Source: Aptenodytes patagonicus
Taxonomy: Eukaryota; Chordata; Aves; Sphenisciformes; Spheniscidae
Direction: 5' to 3'
Assembly (NCBI RefSeq): GCF_965638725.1
Contig: NC_134962.1
Span: forward strand, 813,501 to 877,500
DNA length: 64,000 nucleotides
Part shown: positions 38,380 to 50,089 of the stretch, one piece after another
How the letters are laid out: the number at the start of each line of letters is the position of its first letter
Numbering within the stretch: the stretch's first letter is position 1
Program-made: the position numbers and the translations under genes
Notes under the pieces: model-generated
What the model was told of the DNA's origin: nothing
The model's database searches: none
The model's input: only the letters and a program-made list of their open reading frames with translations

Positions 38380-41300
38380 CTTTTGAGCAGGAAAGAGGCA
38401 AGCAATGTCATTGAGGACATCCAGAATAATTGGTGGGGAGCAAAACACAAACAATGTATGGTTTCTGGTGACTTCCACTGCAAATATTTCCCTAGAGATG
38501 TTAGGAGTTAGGTAAATCATTGAGCAACAACGGGTAGGTGCAGAGGCAGGCTCAGCCAGCTCTGGGCGCCAGTCCGCACACCGCTGCCTGGTTTAGTATA
38601 TATTCCTTTCGGGCTTGCTCTTGTGTCAAGATGCGGACATGGCTGAAAAGTCAGGCCCTGATAAAATACTTTTTTTTTTTTTTTTTCCAAATAAAATTGA
38701 GGTTTTGACTGAAAAATGTGTCAAAATACTGGCCACCCCTCGCTGTTAAGGACTTCTACAGTTCTCAGTGCTGAGCACTTTACTCTCGCAGTAAGTCCAT
38801 GCGGTGGGGATGTGCCACACGTTATGGGTGATAAATGAAGGACCAGGTGGCACCTTTCTCAATGTAAAGACAGCCTGTGGAGATAGTAACAGAGCTGGGT
38901 ATTCACTGTCCAGGCCAGGAGGACATGCCCAGCGTTCCCATCCCGACGTGCCTACAGACTATGACCTTACCCAACATTTATCAAAGCCAACAGTGCCCGT
39001 CCAGTGACCTGAATGGCTCATAATCCATTTGATAATTGAGGAAAAGGAGGTATTGAATTGGGAAGGAATAGTGACACCATGATAAGGTGTATCGATGGGG
39101 TGTCACAGCTTTACGGGTACCCTGAGCTGACAGACTCTTCGGAGAGAGTCTGATTTGGAAATGCTGCACTAGTCTAACTGGCATGGCATTATTTCCAGGT
39201 CCATCACCTCTGCCTCAGAGCACTCCAGGAAGACTGGAGGTGGGATGCGCTGTCACGGGGAGATACCGTTGAGAGGGTGGTGCCATTGACCACAAAGCCA
39301 AGGAGCTCCCAGCCTAGAGCTTGTCAGCTCTGGATCATTTTGAAGTCCTGTAGGGACTGTTGATCCCAGTGTGGGCATATCAAGAGAGGTGGCCTCCCTG
39401 CCACACCACCCCATGCAACAAATGTGCTGCAGGAGAGGAACAGCCATGCAACTGCCCAGGGTCAGCTCCGTCCAGGCCCCTGCCCTCTTAGATTTCTGGC
39501 CAGGTTTTTTCCATGCTGAAAAATTGTGTCCCGCCTGGTCCATCATGGATCATTTACTGCCAGATAATTTACTGCTACAGGCAGGAGAAAAGGAGAAAAA
39601 TTTCTGCTGAGCCAACATATCATGTGCACCCACAGCCATGCTGTCTTCTTCCCTTTCGCCCCATCCTGGTCCCGATCACTGGCACCACACGGATACACGG
39701 AGCTGCTGCCTCGAGCTGCACCAGAGCAGCAGCTCTTCGGGGCAAGAAAAAGAAAACCCGTCTCTGTGGGTGACAGACCAAACGTCATCCCTGTGTGCGG
39801 GTCATGTCCTGACATGCACAGCGAAGGCTGTCCGTGGTGGAGGGGAGGATGCGTCGGCCAAGGGGACAGTGGTGAACTATTCACTCCCCTGATGTGCTCT
39901 TTAATGGCAGGGGTGGATGGGCTGCTCCCCAACGCTGAAGAATAATAGCCCATAAAAATGCTTGCTCAGACTTAATACTTTCTGCAAACTTGGAAATAAG
40001 TATTTCCAGCAGATTAGCCAGCTTTTGTCACACATTAATTCCGGCTTTAAAAAAATATCTTAGCTAAAGGCCAAGAAAGGGATGGCAAAGGTGCCAAAGT
40101 ACTTAAGGAGTTGTCACTCTCCTTGCAACCTGATCAGCCAGGCACCTCGGGAGCACAAAGCCTTGCTGTCACAGCTAGATCATGACATTTGATAAGGTGG
40201 AAGAGAGTGTTAACAAGATGGTATTATGTCATCATCCCTCCTGAATCACTTTATACTTTGGGCAAGCACTATACGAAACCCAAATTACCATAAAGACAGA
40301 CCTGATAATGGTCAGCACACAGTAAAGGGGCACTTTGGCACCGCAGAGAATAGCTTCTGAGCAGTCACCTTTCAGGCATGACAGTAACTTGGCCTCACAC
40401 CAGCCGTTGCTGAATGCAGAGGTCTCTGACAATTAAATATTTTGGATAAACCGAAGCAGATTCCCATAAAGAGAATGACATCGTGAGGTCCAGGTCCCGC
40501 TAAAGCAACTTTCAAAACCTCAAGAACACGAAGCCAAATCACTGTGTGAGGACAGAAACGCAGAGTAAACCAGAACGGGCTTGGTCAAAGGGAGAAGAAT
40601 GGGACTGATGTGAAGAGATGCTGCTTTGATGCTCGGATCACCTGGAAACAGAGACCTAAGGGCAGACAGTAAGAGAGACATACCCCCGCGAAGCGTTGGA
40701 GGTCTTGACATTAGCAAGAGGGCAGTAGGCTCTGGCCAGGGCAGGCAAAGTGAAATGCGTTAGCCCTGGTTGAAAAACGAGATGGTTCTGCTCTGCTCTC
40801 CCCTTGATGGCATCGTCCAGATGTGGCCTTTCTGCCCTAGGAAAGCGTCCCTGTGGGGACCCCTGAGCCAGGGCAGTCTTGGTTTGCTCTTTCATCCCTC
40901 TGGGACCATTAACTGTGAGAGCCTGGTACATCCCCCACTGCTGGGGGGATCAGGGCTGCCGGGGTCCGTGTACAGCTCCAGGGGACAATGCTGGTGCCTG
41001 CACATGTCGGAAGGCTGCACCTCCACCAAGTGCCCCAGGGCATCAAATACCAGTTTCGTGATAGTGCAGCTTGACAGCATGGTTAAGTGTTTCATGAAAA
41101 ATTAACTAGCTGCCGCCTGAGATTTCCAGCCTTGATTTCTCCTAGGAGGGCTGCATACAGATATTTTGATTCATTTTTGTTCTTCTTAAGGGAATTCATA
41201 CTCAAACTGTTCGATTGTTTATTAGCTAATGCAAGAACAATAAGGGAAATCTCTTAAAAATATGTGCTTGGCATTGACAATGTTTGCAGTGAAATGAAGA

Positions 41301-42052
41301 GAGAAGGCACCATAAACACCAGTCCTCATGGGGAGCTGGTTTTATGGCTGCTGTCCTCATTGCTTAGGACTCCTGATGAGGACAATTCCTTACACGCGTT
41401 GCAGAACAAATGCCTGCTGGGTCTGGCAGCACACACAAGAAAACAAATGGAGTTCTCAGAGCCTGCCTCACAGCGAGATTTTCTTGGGGACAATTTCTTA
41501 AAAACACAATGATCTTTTCAAAGATAACCTTAATTCTGCACCAGCTACTTGTCACCAGGAAAAAATGTTCAAATCATGTCAGCTTGATGAAATCAGGATC
41601 AAAGCTGTTTATTGACTTACTAATGACAGGTAATTATCCAGCAATCACTGACCTATACGCTTGGGATCAATATCTGCAATGCAGCCGATAAACCACGATG
41701 CTAGGCACTTCTGAAGTATTAAAAAACACACAGAGATGTCCTGACTCATTCCAAGCAGTCCTAATTCCCCACACACAACTACAGACACACTCCCCTCCTC
41801 TGCAGCACATGCACCCTGGGAGCATGAGGGTCCCCTTCTTGCACCCCGCTCCTGCAGGAGATGTGGGTGCTGCACCCCGATGGCAGCCCACGCTGCTGCC
41901 TGCAGCATGCTAACGCACGTGCTATTGCTGTTACAAATGTGATTGATTTAGGGACCAGTCCTTTCGCGAAATACAACCTCTGCCCAGACATGCCCAGCTG
42001 GCTCCACTAGACACACGGCAGGCCAGAGTCTCGTCATGGGTGGTGGGTTCTT
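38380..42052. other. Intergenic interval between BPIFB3 and BPIFB6
   Basis: About 3.7 kb with no exon series, repeat array or RNA gene that I can support. Two T or A homopolymer runs occur (38669-38687 and nearby). Short open frames here look like chance. Confidence 0.5.
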
Positions 42053-42058
42053 TTTATT
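42053..42058 (-). terminator. BPIFB6 poly(A) signal
   Basis: AATAAA on the minus strand, about 150 bases beyond the BPIFB6 stop codon at 42206-42204. Confidence 0.75.
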
Positions 42059-42203
42059 TCAGCTTGTGGAATCAAACTATTGAAAAGTCAAGGAAAGAGG
42101 AAGAAACACCCCAGGAACCCCAGCAGCCTTGCTGCTCCCTCTCCCACCCGGTCCTGCTGGGTCCTCGCAGCAGTGGTGGGTTGCGGCCGTACCTCCCCGC
42201 ACC

Positions 42204-45200
42204 TCAGGTCTCCGTGACAGACACGTCCAGAACTAGATCATTCTGCAGATTTAAAAATAAAAAGCACACGGGCAGGATTTAACAGTTGCTTCCATGCTCA
42301 GATGTGGCAGACTAACGGCACTAACTCCTGGGATGACCCGGGGTACAGTAAAACCACCACACAAGTGTGCCTACCTCAAACCCGCTGATGTTCGCCCACC
42401 AGTAGGTGATGCCCAGCAGGTCGGGCAGGGGGATCCCTCCGTGCAGCGCCCCTGGAACGAGGGGGAGCCGCTGTCAGAGGCCCTCGGGCCGTGGCAGGCG
42501 CTGCCGGCATCTCCGGTGCTTCCCTGCCTGCCGCCCTCGCGCTGCCTGCCCACACCTGCCAAAGGTCTGGCAAGGGGTTTTGGGAATACTCGGAAGGAAA
42601 ATTGTCAGGGCTGGAATTCCTGGGTTCGTGCATGTTAGCATGACTGAAATTTCTGCTTTTGGCATACTTGCCGTACAAGTTAAGCAGATAAATTGGTGTT
42701 CCAGGGTGGGGTTTTTTACTGACACTTTGGCTGTTTTCAGGCATGGTAAAGAGGGACATGATGATTTTTTGAGACTTCAGAAAAGCAAAGGTCTTATGAA
42801 AACTGTTCCCAGTTGTTCATGGCAAGTGGTTTTGATTTTGGGGGACAGGAACAATGTTCAAAGAGACTTCAGAGGAGAAGCCTGCATCCTTTGCAGTGGA
42901 TCTGCTCTGTGCAGGCAGATCTCTCCTGCCTGTGAAGGAGTGAGCATGCCAGAGCCCCGACCAAGAGGTATTGCCCGCCTCCAGCTCCCACTGCAAACCC
43001 TGCAGGTGCGAAATGGCTGGCAAGCGATTTTTGCTGGCAGAGTCACTCACAGCCTCGAGGGCAGGAAGAGCACGCAAGGTCAGCCAGGCAATGTCATTTC
43101 CAAAAAGAAAGATAACAACAGTCTATAGGAAAAGAAATGAGAACTATTTTCCCGTGCAGTTAGCGAATCCTCAGATGAAGCCATAGCCGTGCTTACTGTC
43201 GATCAATGGCACATAAGCCATATGAATAATACCTGCCAAAACTCTTTTCAGTGGAAGCTCCTGAAACACAGAGAAGCGGTGTAAACCGCCCATTGCTCTG
43301 TGAGCCAGCAGCCGCGTCTGCTGGGCTCACCCCATCAATTCATCCAGCACCTTCTCCAATCACAGGAAAATTGCAGAGGTCCCCCCAAGCAGAATGGGAA
43401 CATTTGAGAAATTCTGAATTTCCATGAAAACTGCCCCAGATGAGACTGTTCCCTGCCCCAGCAGCACTCTGCTCTCTGCCCTGCAGTCAGTGCCGGGGCC
43501 GGGCACCCAGACATCCTCCTCGCAGCCCGAAGCCCTGCTGCAGCCAGCCCAAATGTTATCCGCATGAGCCCCCGGGCACTCTCCCTCCCACTCATCTCTA
43601 CCCCAGCATCAGGATTAGAGGGAGACAAGGAGATTGAACATCCAGCACACACAGCCTCAGGGCAGCCCAGCTCACACTCCCACCCCACCAGTGCTGCACC
43701 AGGGAGGGTTACTCATGGCCAAAACTCTCCCAGGAATGAACAAGGTGCGTGATGAACAGGGACCCCCTCCAGAGCATTCGTGTCTGTGGGCAAATGGTTT
43801 TGGCAGTTGATTTGTCATTTGTTATTCCTTGAAATAATATTTCAATCATCTTCAACATTCATTTTGGTTTTGTTTTGTGGGGTTTTTTTAACAAATCTGT
43901 TACTGATAATGAAAGCAGCAGGACGGGGCTCCAGAGAGTGAATTCCTGGTACAGCATTACACAAACTGCCAGCACGGAGATTCACAGCGGCAACCCCAGC
44001 CTCACGCACAACGCAGACTGCCCAACTCACGTCAAACGTCCCAAGGGAGGAGGAAGCCAAGGCCACCCGAGACAGACTGCAGGGAGAGGAAGGGCACGGC
44101 ATCATTCGCCTCCCGCAGCCCCCTGGCGAGCTGCCCTGTCGCCCTCAGCAAACTCTTCACCCAGATCTTGGCCCCCAGCGAACCTCCCCCTTGCACCAGA
44201 GGTGCCGTGGCTCTGCCAGCCTCCCTCCAGGAAGGGGCTGCTTCCCACCGAGAGCATTTTCTCCACCCTGAACCAAGTTCAGCTCTTCAAACTTAAAGAG
44301 CAAAAAAACCAAACAGGTATTAGCTCAGCTGGATTATGTCACATTGACCCTCATGTATTTTTAAATAGCTGTTAGTATAAACTATAAAAGCATCATGCAG
44401 AGACAGCAAAGGTTCCTTCTGAAAATGCACAGGTGAGATGCAGCGTGTGGCCTTCCCAGCAGCCCAGGGACTGTCACGCTGCTGGTGGTGGCACTGGGGA
44501 CCAGCAGCCGCATTACCTTCGCAGAGCGAGGGAAAGCCGCAGCTTTTCTTCTGCAATGGCAAACTGCACCTCCAGGTTGCTGTGCTGCCAGGGGAAAGGG
44601 AAAGGGAATCCCCACCAGGACCCTGATCCCCCCGACCGCTCCAGCCCCGCAGGACCCCCCAGCCAGGCATCCTCTCTGACAGACATCCCTGGCCACTATC
44701 CCGCATCTCTCGCTCTGGTGTTGGTGTGGGTTTGCTGGCTTGGGGCAGGGGCGACCACGTTCAGCCCTCGCCAACTGCAAAAGGCTTCAACTCACAACAT
44801 GCAGGACGAAGAAGGATTGGGGAGCAGTCTGAAGGGGAAACCCAAAACTCGGCAGTGCTGAAGAGCTGCACAAAGCTTTTGTCCGGGGTTGTGGTCACCA
44901 CTGGTGCTTTCACTTCTCGCATTTCAATCACCACCGGCTGTGATGGAGGCAGCACCCTGGAAATCTGTGGTGAGTCAAAGCAAAGGGGTGACATCCCCTT
45001 TCCTTCCCAGTTCACTGCTCTGGGGATTATCCCGGTGGGTGCTGAGCATCGGTGACATTCACCAAAGTCAGTGGGAGTCAGCCAAGCTGGTCCATACTGC
45101 TTAATAGTATGTCCCTTAAATAATCTTAGTAATAAAAGTTTTACTAATAAAATAAAGAGAGCACCAGTTTGACCTTGGGGAAAAGGTACCCAGCATGTCT

Positions 45201-48200
45201 TTGTGAACGGAGAGCAGCTTTATCTGCTGCCATAAGTAGCCTGAGATGAGCCACAGACCAGTAGGATCAAGCAAAGTCCACCTACCTCAGGGATGAGGGC
45301 TCCAAGCATCGTGGTCACCAGCGGGGGAAGCCCAAGAACCTGTTGAGAAAGTCTCACGGGACAGGGACTTAATGAATTCACTTGGGTGGTGGGGAGTTTA
45401 ACATGGGGAAGGGAAGAGGCATCTCCCCTTCTGCCTTGGACATGGGTGTAGATTTCTTTAGTGGTTTCTTGAGGAAAATCTCAAGCCCAAACCACCCACC
45501 ATGTTATTGCTGATGTCCAGGTTGAAGGATGCCTGCAGAATAGAGAGCTCAGCACCCAAGAAGTTTGCAGACAGGATAAGCTGGGTAGCAGCATCCCTCT
45601 TCGGTGTCAGAGAAGTAAAAGATGGTTGGTCCATGGGAAGGTTAACCTCCTTTCCCTCCTTTTGGTGGAGAATGGTCTAAAAGGACCAATAAGAAGAGCC
45701 ATGTCAGAGAGCACAGGTCCATTTCCAGGATTTGCATTTGGACCAGGTACAAGGTACTGGATGCTTTGCTCTGTAATCTCAGCAACAAAAAGGAGCAATA
45801 AACTCCATAGAAAACAATGAGCCGAGGAGGTGGTTAGGTGATATAATGCAACCAGCACATGTCTGCACCCCTCCCAGAGCCTCTGCTGCCCAAGGCTGAG
45901 AAGGAAAACACCTCCGAGTAAATGGATGCCAGAAATGTCACTGCTCCGAGACCCGGCACGAGGCAGCAGCACTCACCTCCAAATCCAGCTCTATGAAAGT
46001 TTCACTCATCATTGGGGGGTTCAGCAAAGCGCACCAGAGGGTCCCAGCAGTCCCAAGGGGGATCTCAGCTGTGTGGAAGCAAAGAGGGATGCTTAACTAG
46101 AAGGTGCACACTCTGCGCCGCGGGGAGAGCACTCACCAGCACCAAACCTCTGGTTCACCAGCGCCACGTGCCATTTACGGCTTCGGTGGGCTCCCGTCTC
46201 CCTGCAAACCTCTGTGATGCCAGGCTCTCCCGAATCTGCATCAAGGAGGGGGTGGATATTCGTGTGGCCGCCACCGAGGTTTGTCCCCACCTGGTCCTAG
46301 TCAGGGCTCAGCAGATTGTCTATGTGATAGATCTGTGCTTTCCCCTTGCCAGGGGAAGGGAAGAAGACGGATGAGATGGATGGATGCCAACTTACAAATC
46401 ATGGTGGTGAATTTTGCATTCACAAGGTTGAGCACTGCATCCACAGCTGGACACAGCTGTAGGGCAACAAGAAATGTGTGAGAAAACCTTGCATGGAGGT
46501 TTCTGGTGGGAGCAGAGCTTTGTGGCTGCCAGACCAGTGCAGCTCCCACCCTGAAGCACCAGGACACTCCACTATTAATTACCCAGACAAGGGTTTGCCT
46601 CAGTTTTCTCTGTTCCTGGTTGAATTAGGCTATTCTGGAGTAAACCTTCCTTAAGCTGAGCGAAGAACAGGGCCAGACCCCCCACAGATATCTGACTAAA
46701 CCAGACCGACTTTATGACACGTGTTAAGAGGCTGCAAGTCTGCCCTTTGACAATCCTTTAGGAACAAGCATGTTCAGCATCGAGATCAGTTCTGTCTGAG
46801 CATCGCATCCCTAACCGCCGGGCTGGGGCGAGGAGGCTTTAGGCAGTGACAGTGCCTTTGCTGCGGGTGTTGACTGCATAAAACGAGTAATTGCTTGAAA
46901 TGCTCCCTTTTACCAGCCTGCAAGCTCCTTTGTGTGGCACAACTGTGAAACCTGTCACGGTGCAGTGAGGAGGAGGAGGAGGAGACGGTCTCCGGGAAAC
47001 AAGGATGGGAGGAGGATCAGACTCGCCAGACCTGGCAGCATTTTCTGAAGGGTGCTGTGCAGAAACTTGCTCATGACTTTGGGCAGCAAGCTGGGCAGAG
47101 GCAACACATCAGACGATACAGCCGTTTTGCACATAGCAATAATTATTTACTAAAGATCAAAAGGCAAGAAAGTCAAGCACTAAAGAAACGTATCTGGTAT
47201 GGATTAAACCAAAATATGCCTAATGTCTAATAAAAGATGTTTTCTCTCTTTTCTCAAGAATGCCATCTTCTGGCTTTAAACAAAGCTAAAGGTTTCCACG
47301 CCTAAAAGAAGCTCTGGTATCCCAGGAGTACAGCACTTAAATGAGGACTGATGCTAAAGATGAACATTGCATGGAATAACACAGATAGAGCTGGCCTGAA
47401 TTCATCCATAAAAAATTTTGGTTTTCTTAGTGGAAAAAAATGAACAGTGAAAAGTATTTGTGTTCTGTAGAAACCCGCACCTGGAGACTGAGAGATTTAA
47501 CAATGCTGTTACCTACCTCTTAGGAATTATTAATATCGGCAAATCATCGATGTTGTCCTTTGGGACTCAGCTGCTGGGGAGGTTGGTTTTAACGCTGACG
47601 AGAGTGATGTGGCAGTTCCTGCAGCGGAACCTGGGTACGCCTGCAGCGTCCTGCCACAGCCGGCTGCTGGCCGTCAGGTTTGCGGCCAGAGCGATTCCCA
47701 TGTTTCCTCCTACAAAGCTGCTCAGAGCAAAGCTCGGTCACCGCAGGGCAAACGCCCGGGAGCGAGCGAGCCCACCCCAGCCCCGCCAGTGGATCTTCCC
47801 CGTGCCCGCTCACCTTTTCCCAGTGATGGTCATTTGGACTAAGATGGCCATGAAGAGCCCTGAGCCCGGCGAGAGTGCCAGCGATATCACGGGGGGACGG
47901 AGATCTTTCACTTTTAGCCTGGGGAAAAAAACAGAGGAAAAGAGCTGGGAAAGAGGAGCCCGCAGAGGAACCAGGTCGGGCTGCTTATGTCAAAGTCACC
48001 TATCACTGATAATTGCCATCACCATCTTTATTCTTTCACTTCTTGTTTAAACTTTCCATTTAAAACCATTTTTAAATTTAGAAACATGTTTCTTCCTAGC
48101 AAAAAGATTGCACAGCTTAATTTTGAAAAAATTTGGAAAAAAAAATGTTTTGACATTCAAAACATCTCCATGCTTTCACCCAGAACGAATCTGCAGGATG

Positions 48201-49355
48201 GAGGGCCAGCTCTGATCCCCCAGAAATTCTGGGGTTCCCTCAGGATATTATTGACAAAAGCTGGGCACCCCCGGCTTTGAGAGCAAACCCCACCTGGTGC
48301 CGCAGAGCCACTGCAGCAGTCCCCAGCCAGAGCTGAAGCAGGAGCCGATGCGCTTTGTTGCCTTTAAGTTATAGTTTCTCCATGTATTTGTAGACACAAC
48401 CATGCAGAAAATCACTCCTTTAATATCACACTTGTTAGCAGAGAGTGATTCGTTTCTGCCTCCAGGCTGACAGTTCCCAACCTTCTGCTTTTATTTTCTC
48501 ATTCCCAGGTTCAGGCTCGTGGTGTAAAGCTGCTGATCATCACTCACCCCGAGATGCCTTTGATGGGTTTGGCGTTTGGCTTTTTTTTTTTGCGGCTTCC
48601 TCTGCCATTTTCTGCAGAACATCACTCTCATTCAGAGCAGTGGAGACCGCTGGAAGGTTCGCACAAGACGAGGAGTTTAGCACAAAACCCGCAGGGAGGA
48701 GCCTGTGCTGGAGGGTGAGGGGACTTGGCACCCTCCCACCGTACCCTATAAAACATCATTATTAACGTATTCCTGTTCCAACACACACAGGCACCATCAG
48801 GACACTTCGCTTGCTGTAAATTTGGATTACCAGCAATCTTTGCCGTCCCCGGGTAACGGTTGGAGCTCGGCAGGCGCTTGCTGCGCACACATTGCGATTT
48901 TGGACATGAGGCGCATTTTCAGGTTCCCACCTTAACGTACCGCACACCGGTGAGACAACCTACGTGCCCACGTCAGGGCATCACAGCCGCGAGGTCCTGC
49001 TTGCAGCGTCCCACACGGGACGCGCAGACCGCAAGGAAGCGGCTCCTGCTGCGGATTAAGGGCAGCGCCTGGAGCCCGCCCGGCCGGTGGCACGCAGAGG
49101 CTGGGGATGTGCTCGGGAACGCAGGCTACACAGCAGCGAAAGGCGGCTTCCCCGCCGCAATGCAGCCCGTGCACCGCTGCCCGCTTGTCTGTGCAGACGG
49201 ACAGACTCATGTCTACGCACAGACACTAACGTGGCTGAGCACTTACTGCGGTCAATCGTTCCAAGATCAATCCTGATGACAGCTGCTGGGCCATCAGCTC
49301 TTCCTGACCACACCAGCCAGCTGCTGAGGAATAAAACGCACCAAATCCTTGACAT
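42204..49355 (-). CDS. BPIFB6: BPIFB6, long PLUNC; all exons recognisable but frame interrupted
   Basis: Two-domain BPI-fold gene, orthologue of human BPIFB6 (about 453 residues). The signal peptide is MSRIWCVLFLSSWLVWSGRA. Matches to human include NESDVLQKMAEEA, LKVKDLRPPVISL, TITGK, SVKTNLPS, LLPKVMSKFLHSTLQKMLPG, LCPAVDAVLNLVN, ILHQKEGKEVNLP, GALIPE, GIPLPDLLGI and the end NDLVLDV. It lacks a GLL exon, as human BPIFB6 does. Four oddities were seen. Exon 2 holds a run of 11 A (48571-48581) where 12 would keep the family frame. Exon 10 is 169 bp, not 171, and its last twelve residues fit the family only in another frame. The exon 4 donor reads AG then CTGAGT. The exon 5 donor is GC (GCGAGT). 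Either the gene is decaying in this bird, or the assembly has homopolymer and base errors here. The identity is firm; an intact product is not. Confidence 0.85.
42204..49355 (-). other. BPIFB6: Exon map of BPIFB6
   Basis: Coding exons, in transcript order: 49355-49247, 48649-48548, 47918-47814, 47717-47571 (donor not GT), 47090-47027 (GC donor), 46456-46396, 46068-45977, 45676-45500, 45339-45286, 44964-44796 (2 bases short), 44584-44517, 44076-44031, 43260-43197, 42451-42375, 42242-42204 (TGA). Lengths of exons 3, 5-7, 9, 11, 13 and 14 equal those of the paralogues or differ by one codon, which fixes the boundaries. The sum is 1374 bases, but the frame is wrong between exon 2 and exon 10. Confidence 0.85.
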
Positions 49356-50070
49356 TTCCAATCCGGCACGGCTGCTCACAGAGCTCCAGAGGTGGCAGAG
49401 GCTTACAGGAGTGTGTGGGCTTCAACGGACAGAGAGAGACGATGAGCTGGAGATGGTTCCCAAACTGCACGTCAGGGGATAAACGCTGCACTCACACTAG
49501 AGGAAAGCAAGCAGGGCTCTGTGCAAGTCTGGCAGAGCTACACTAGCCAAAACACAGCCCAAATACAAGAATCACTCTCCAAAATTCCAATGTCTGAACA
49601 CCCCAGAGCAGCCCCATCAGGACGTGCCTGCCCTGTGGTCAGTACCCAAGTGGGGCGCTAAGCCTTCCTCTTCCACAAGCACCAGAGCTGCTCGTGATGC
49701 CTAAAACCTGCCGTGGAGAAAGGGCTGGAGCTGCCTGATGGAGCACATGGCCTGCTGGGTCTCAGGGCCACCCTGAGCCCTGGCCCCAGGAATGGCAGGA
49801 GAGCTCACGGCTGTTGGCCATGGCAGTGGCACGAGGCGTGATGAGCCTCTCCACAGGCTATGGAGACGGCTCCACCAGTCTGCTCCGGCTTGGCCTCCCA
49901 CTTCTTGCTTGCACCAGAGGGAAATGATGTGAGCTGCTGCACCTTGCTGCGACAGGGACTCCTGCAGGGAAGGGCCCTGCCGTTGCTTTGCCCAGTTCTG
50001 CTCCGGTGGAGAGTCGCCAGAGGCTGTCCAAGCTTTGCACTGATCTCCTGGAGAGAAGCAAGAAACAGCC

Positions 50071-50080
50071 TATATATAAA
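50071..50080 (-). promoter_or_regulatory. BPIFB6: Candidate BPIFB6 TATA box
   Basis: TTTATATATAGG on the minus strand, about 0.7 kb upstream of the BPIFB6 signal-peptide exon. It matches the TATA plus short first exon layout of the neighbours. I could not place the first-exon donor with confidence, so this is positional inference. Confidence 0.35.
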
Positions 50081-50089
50081 TCCTGACCA

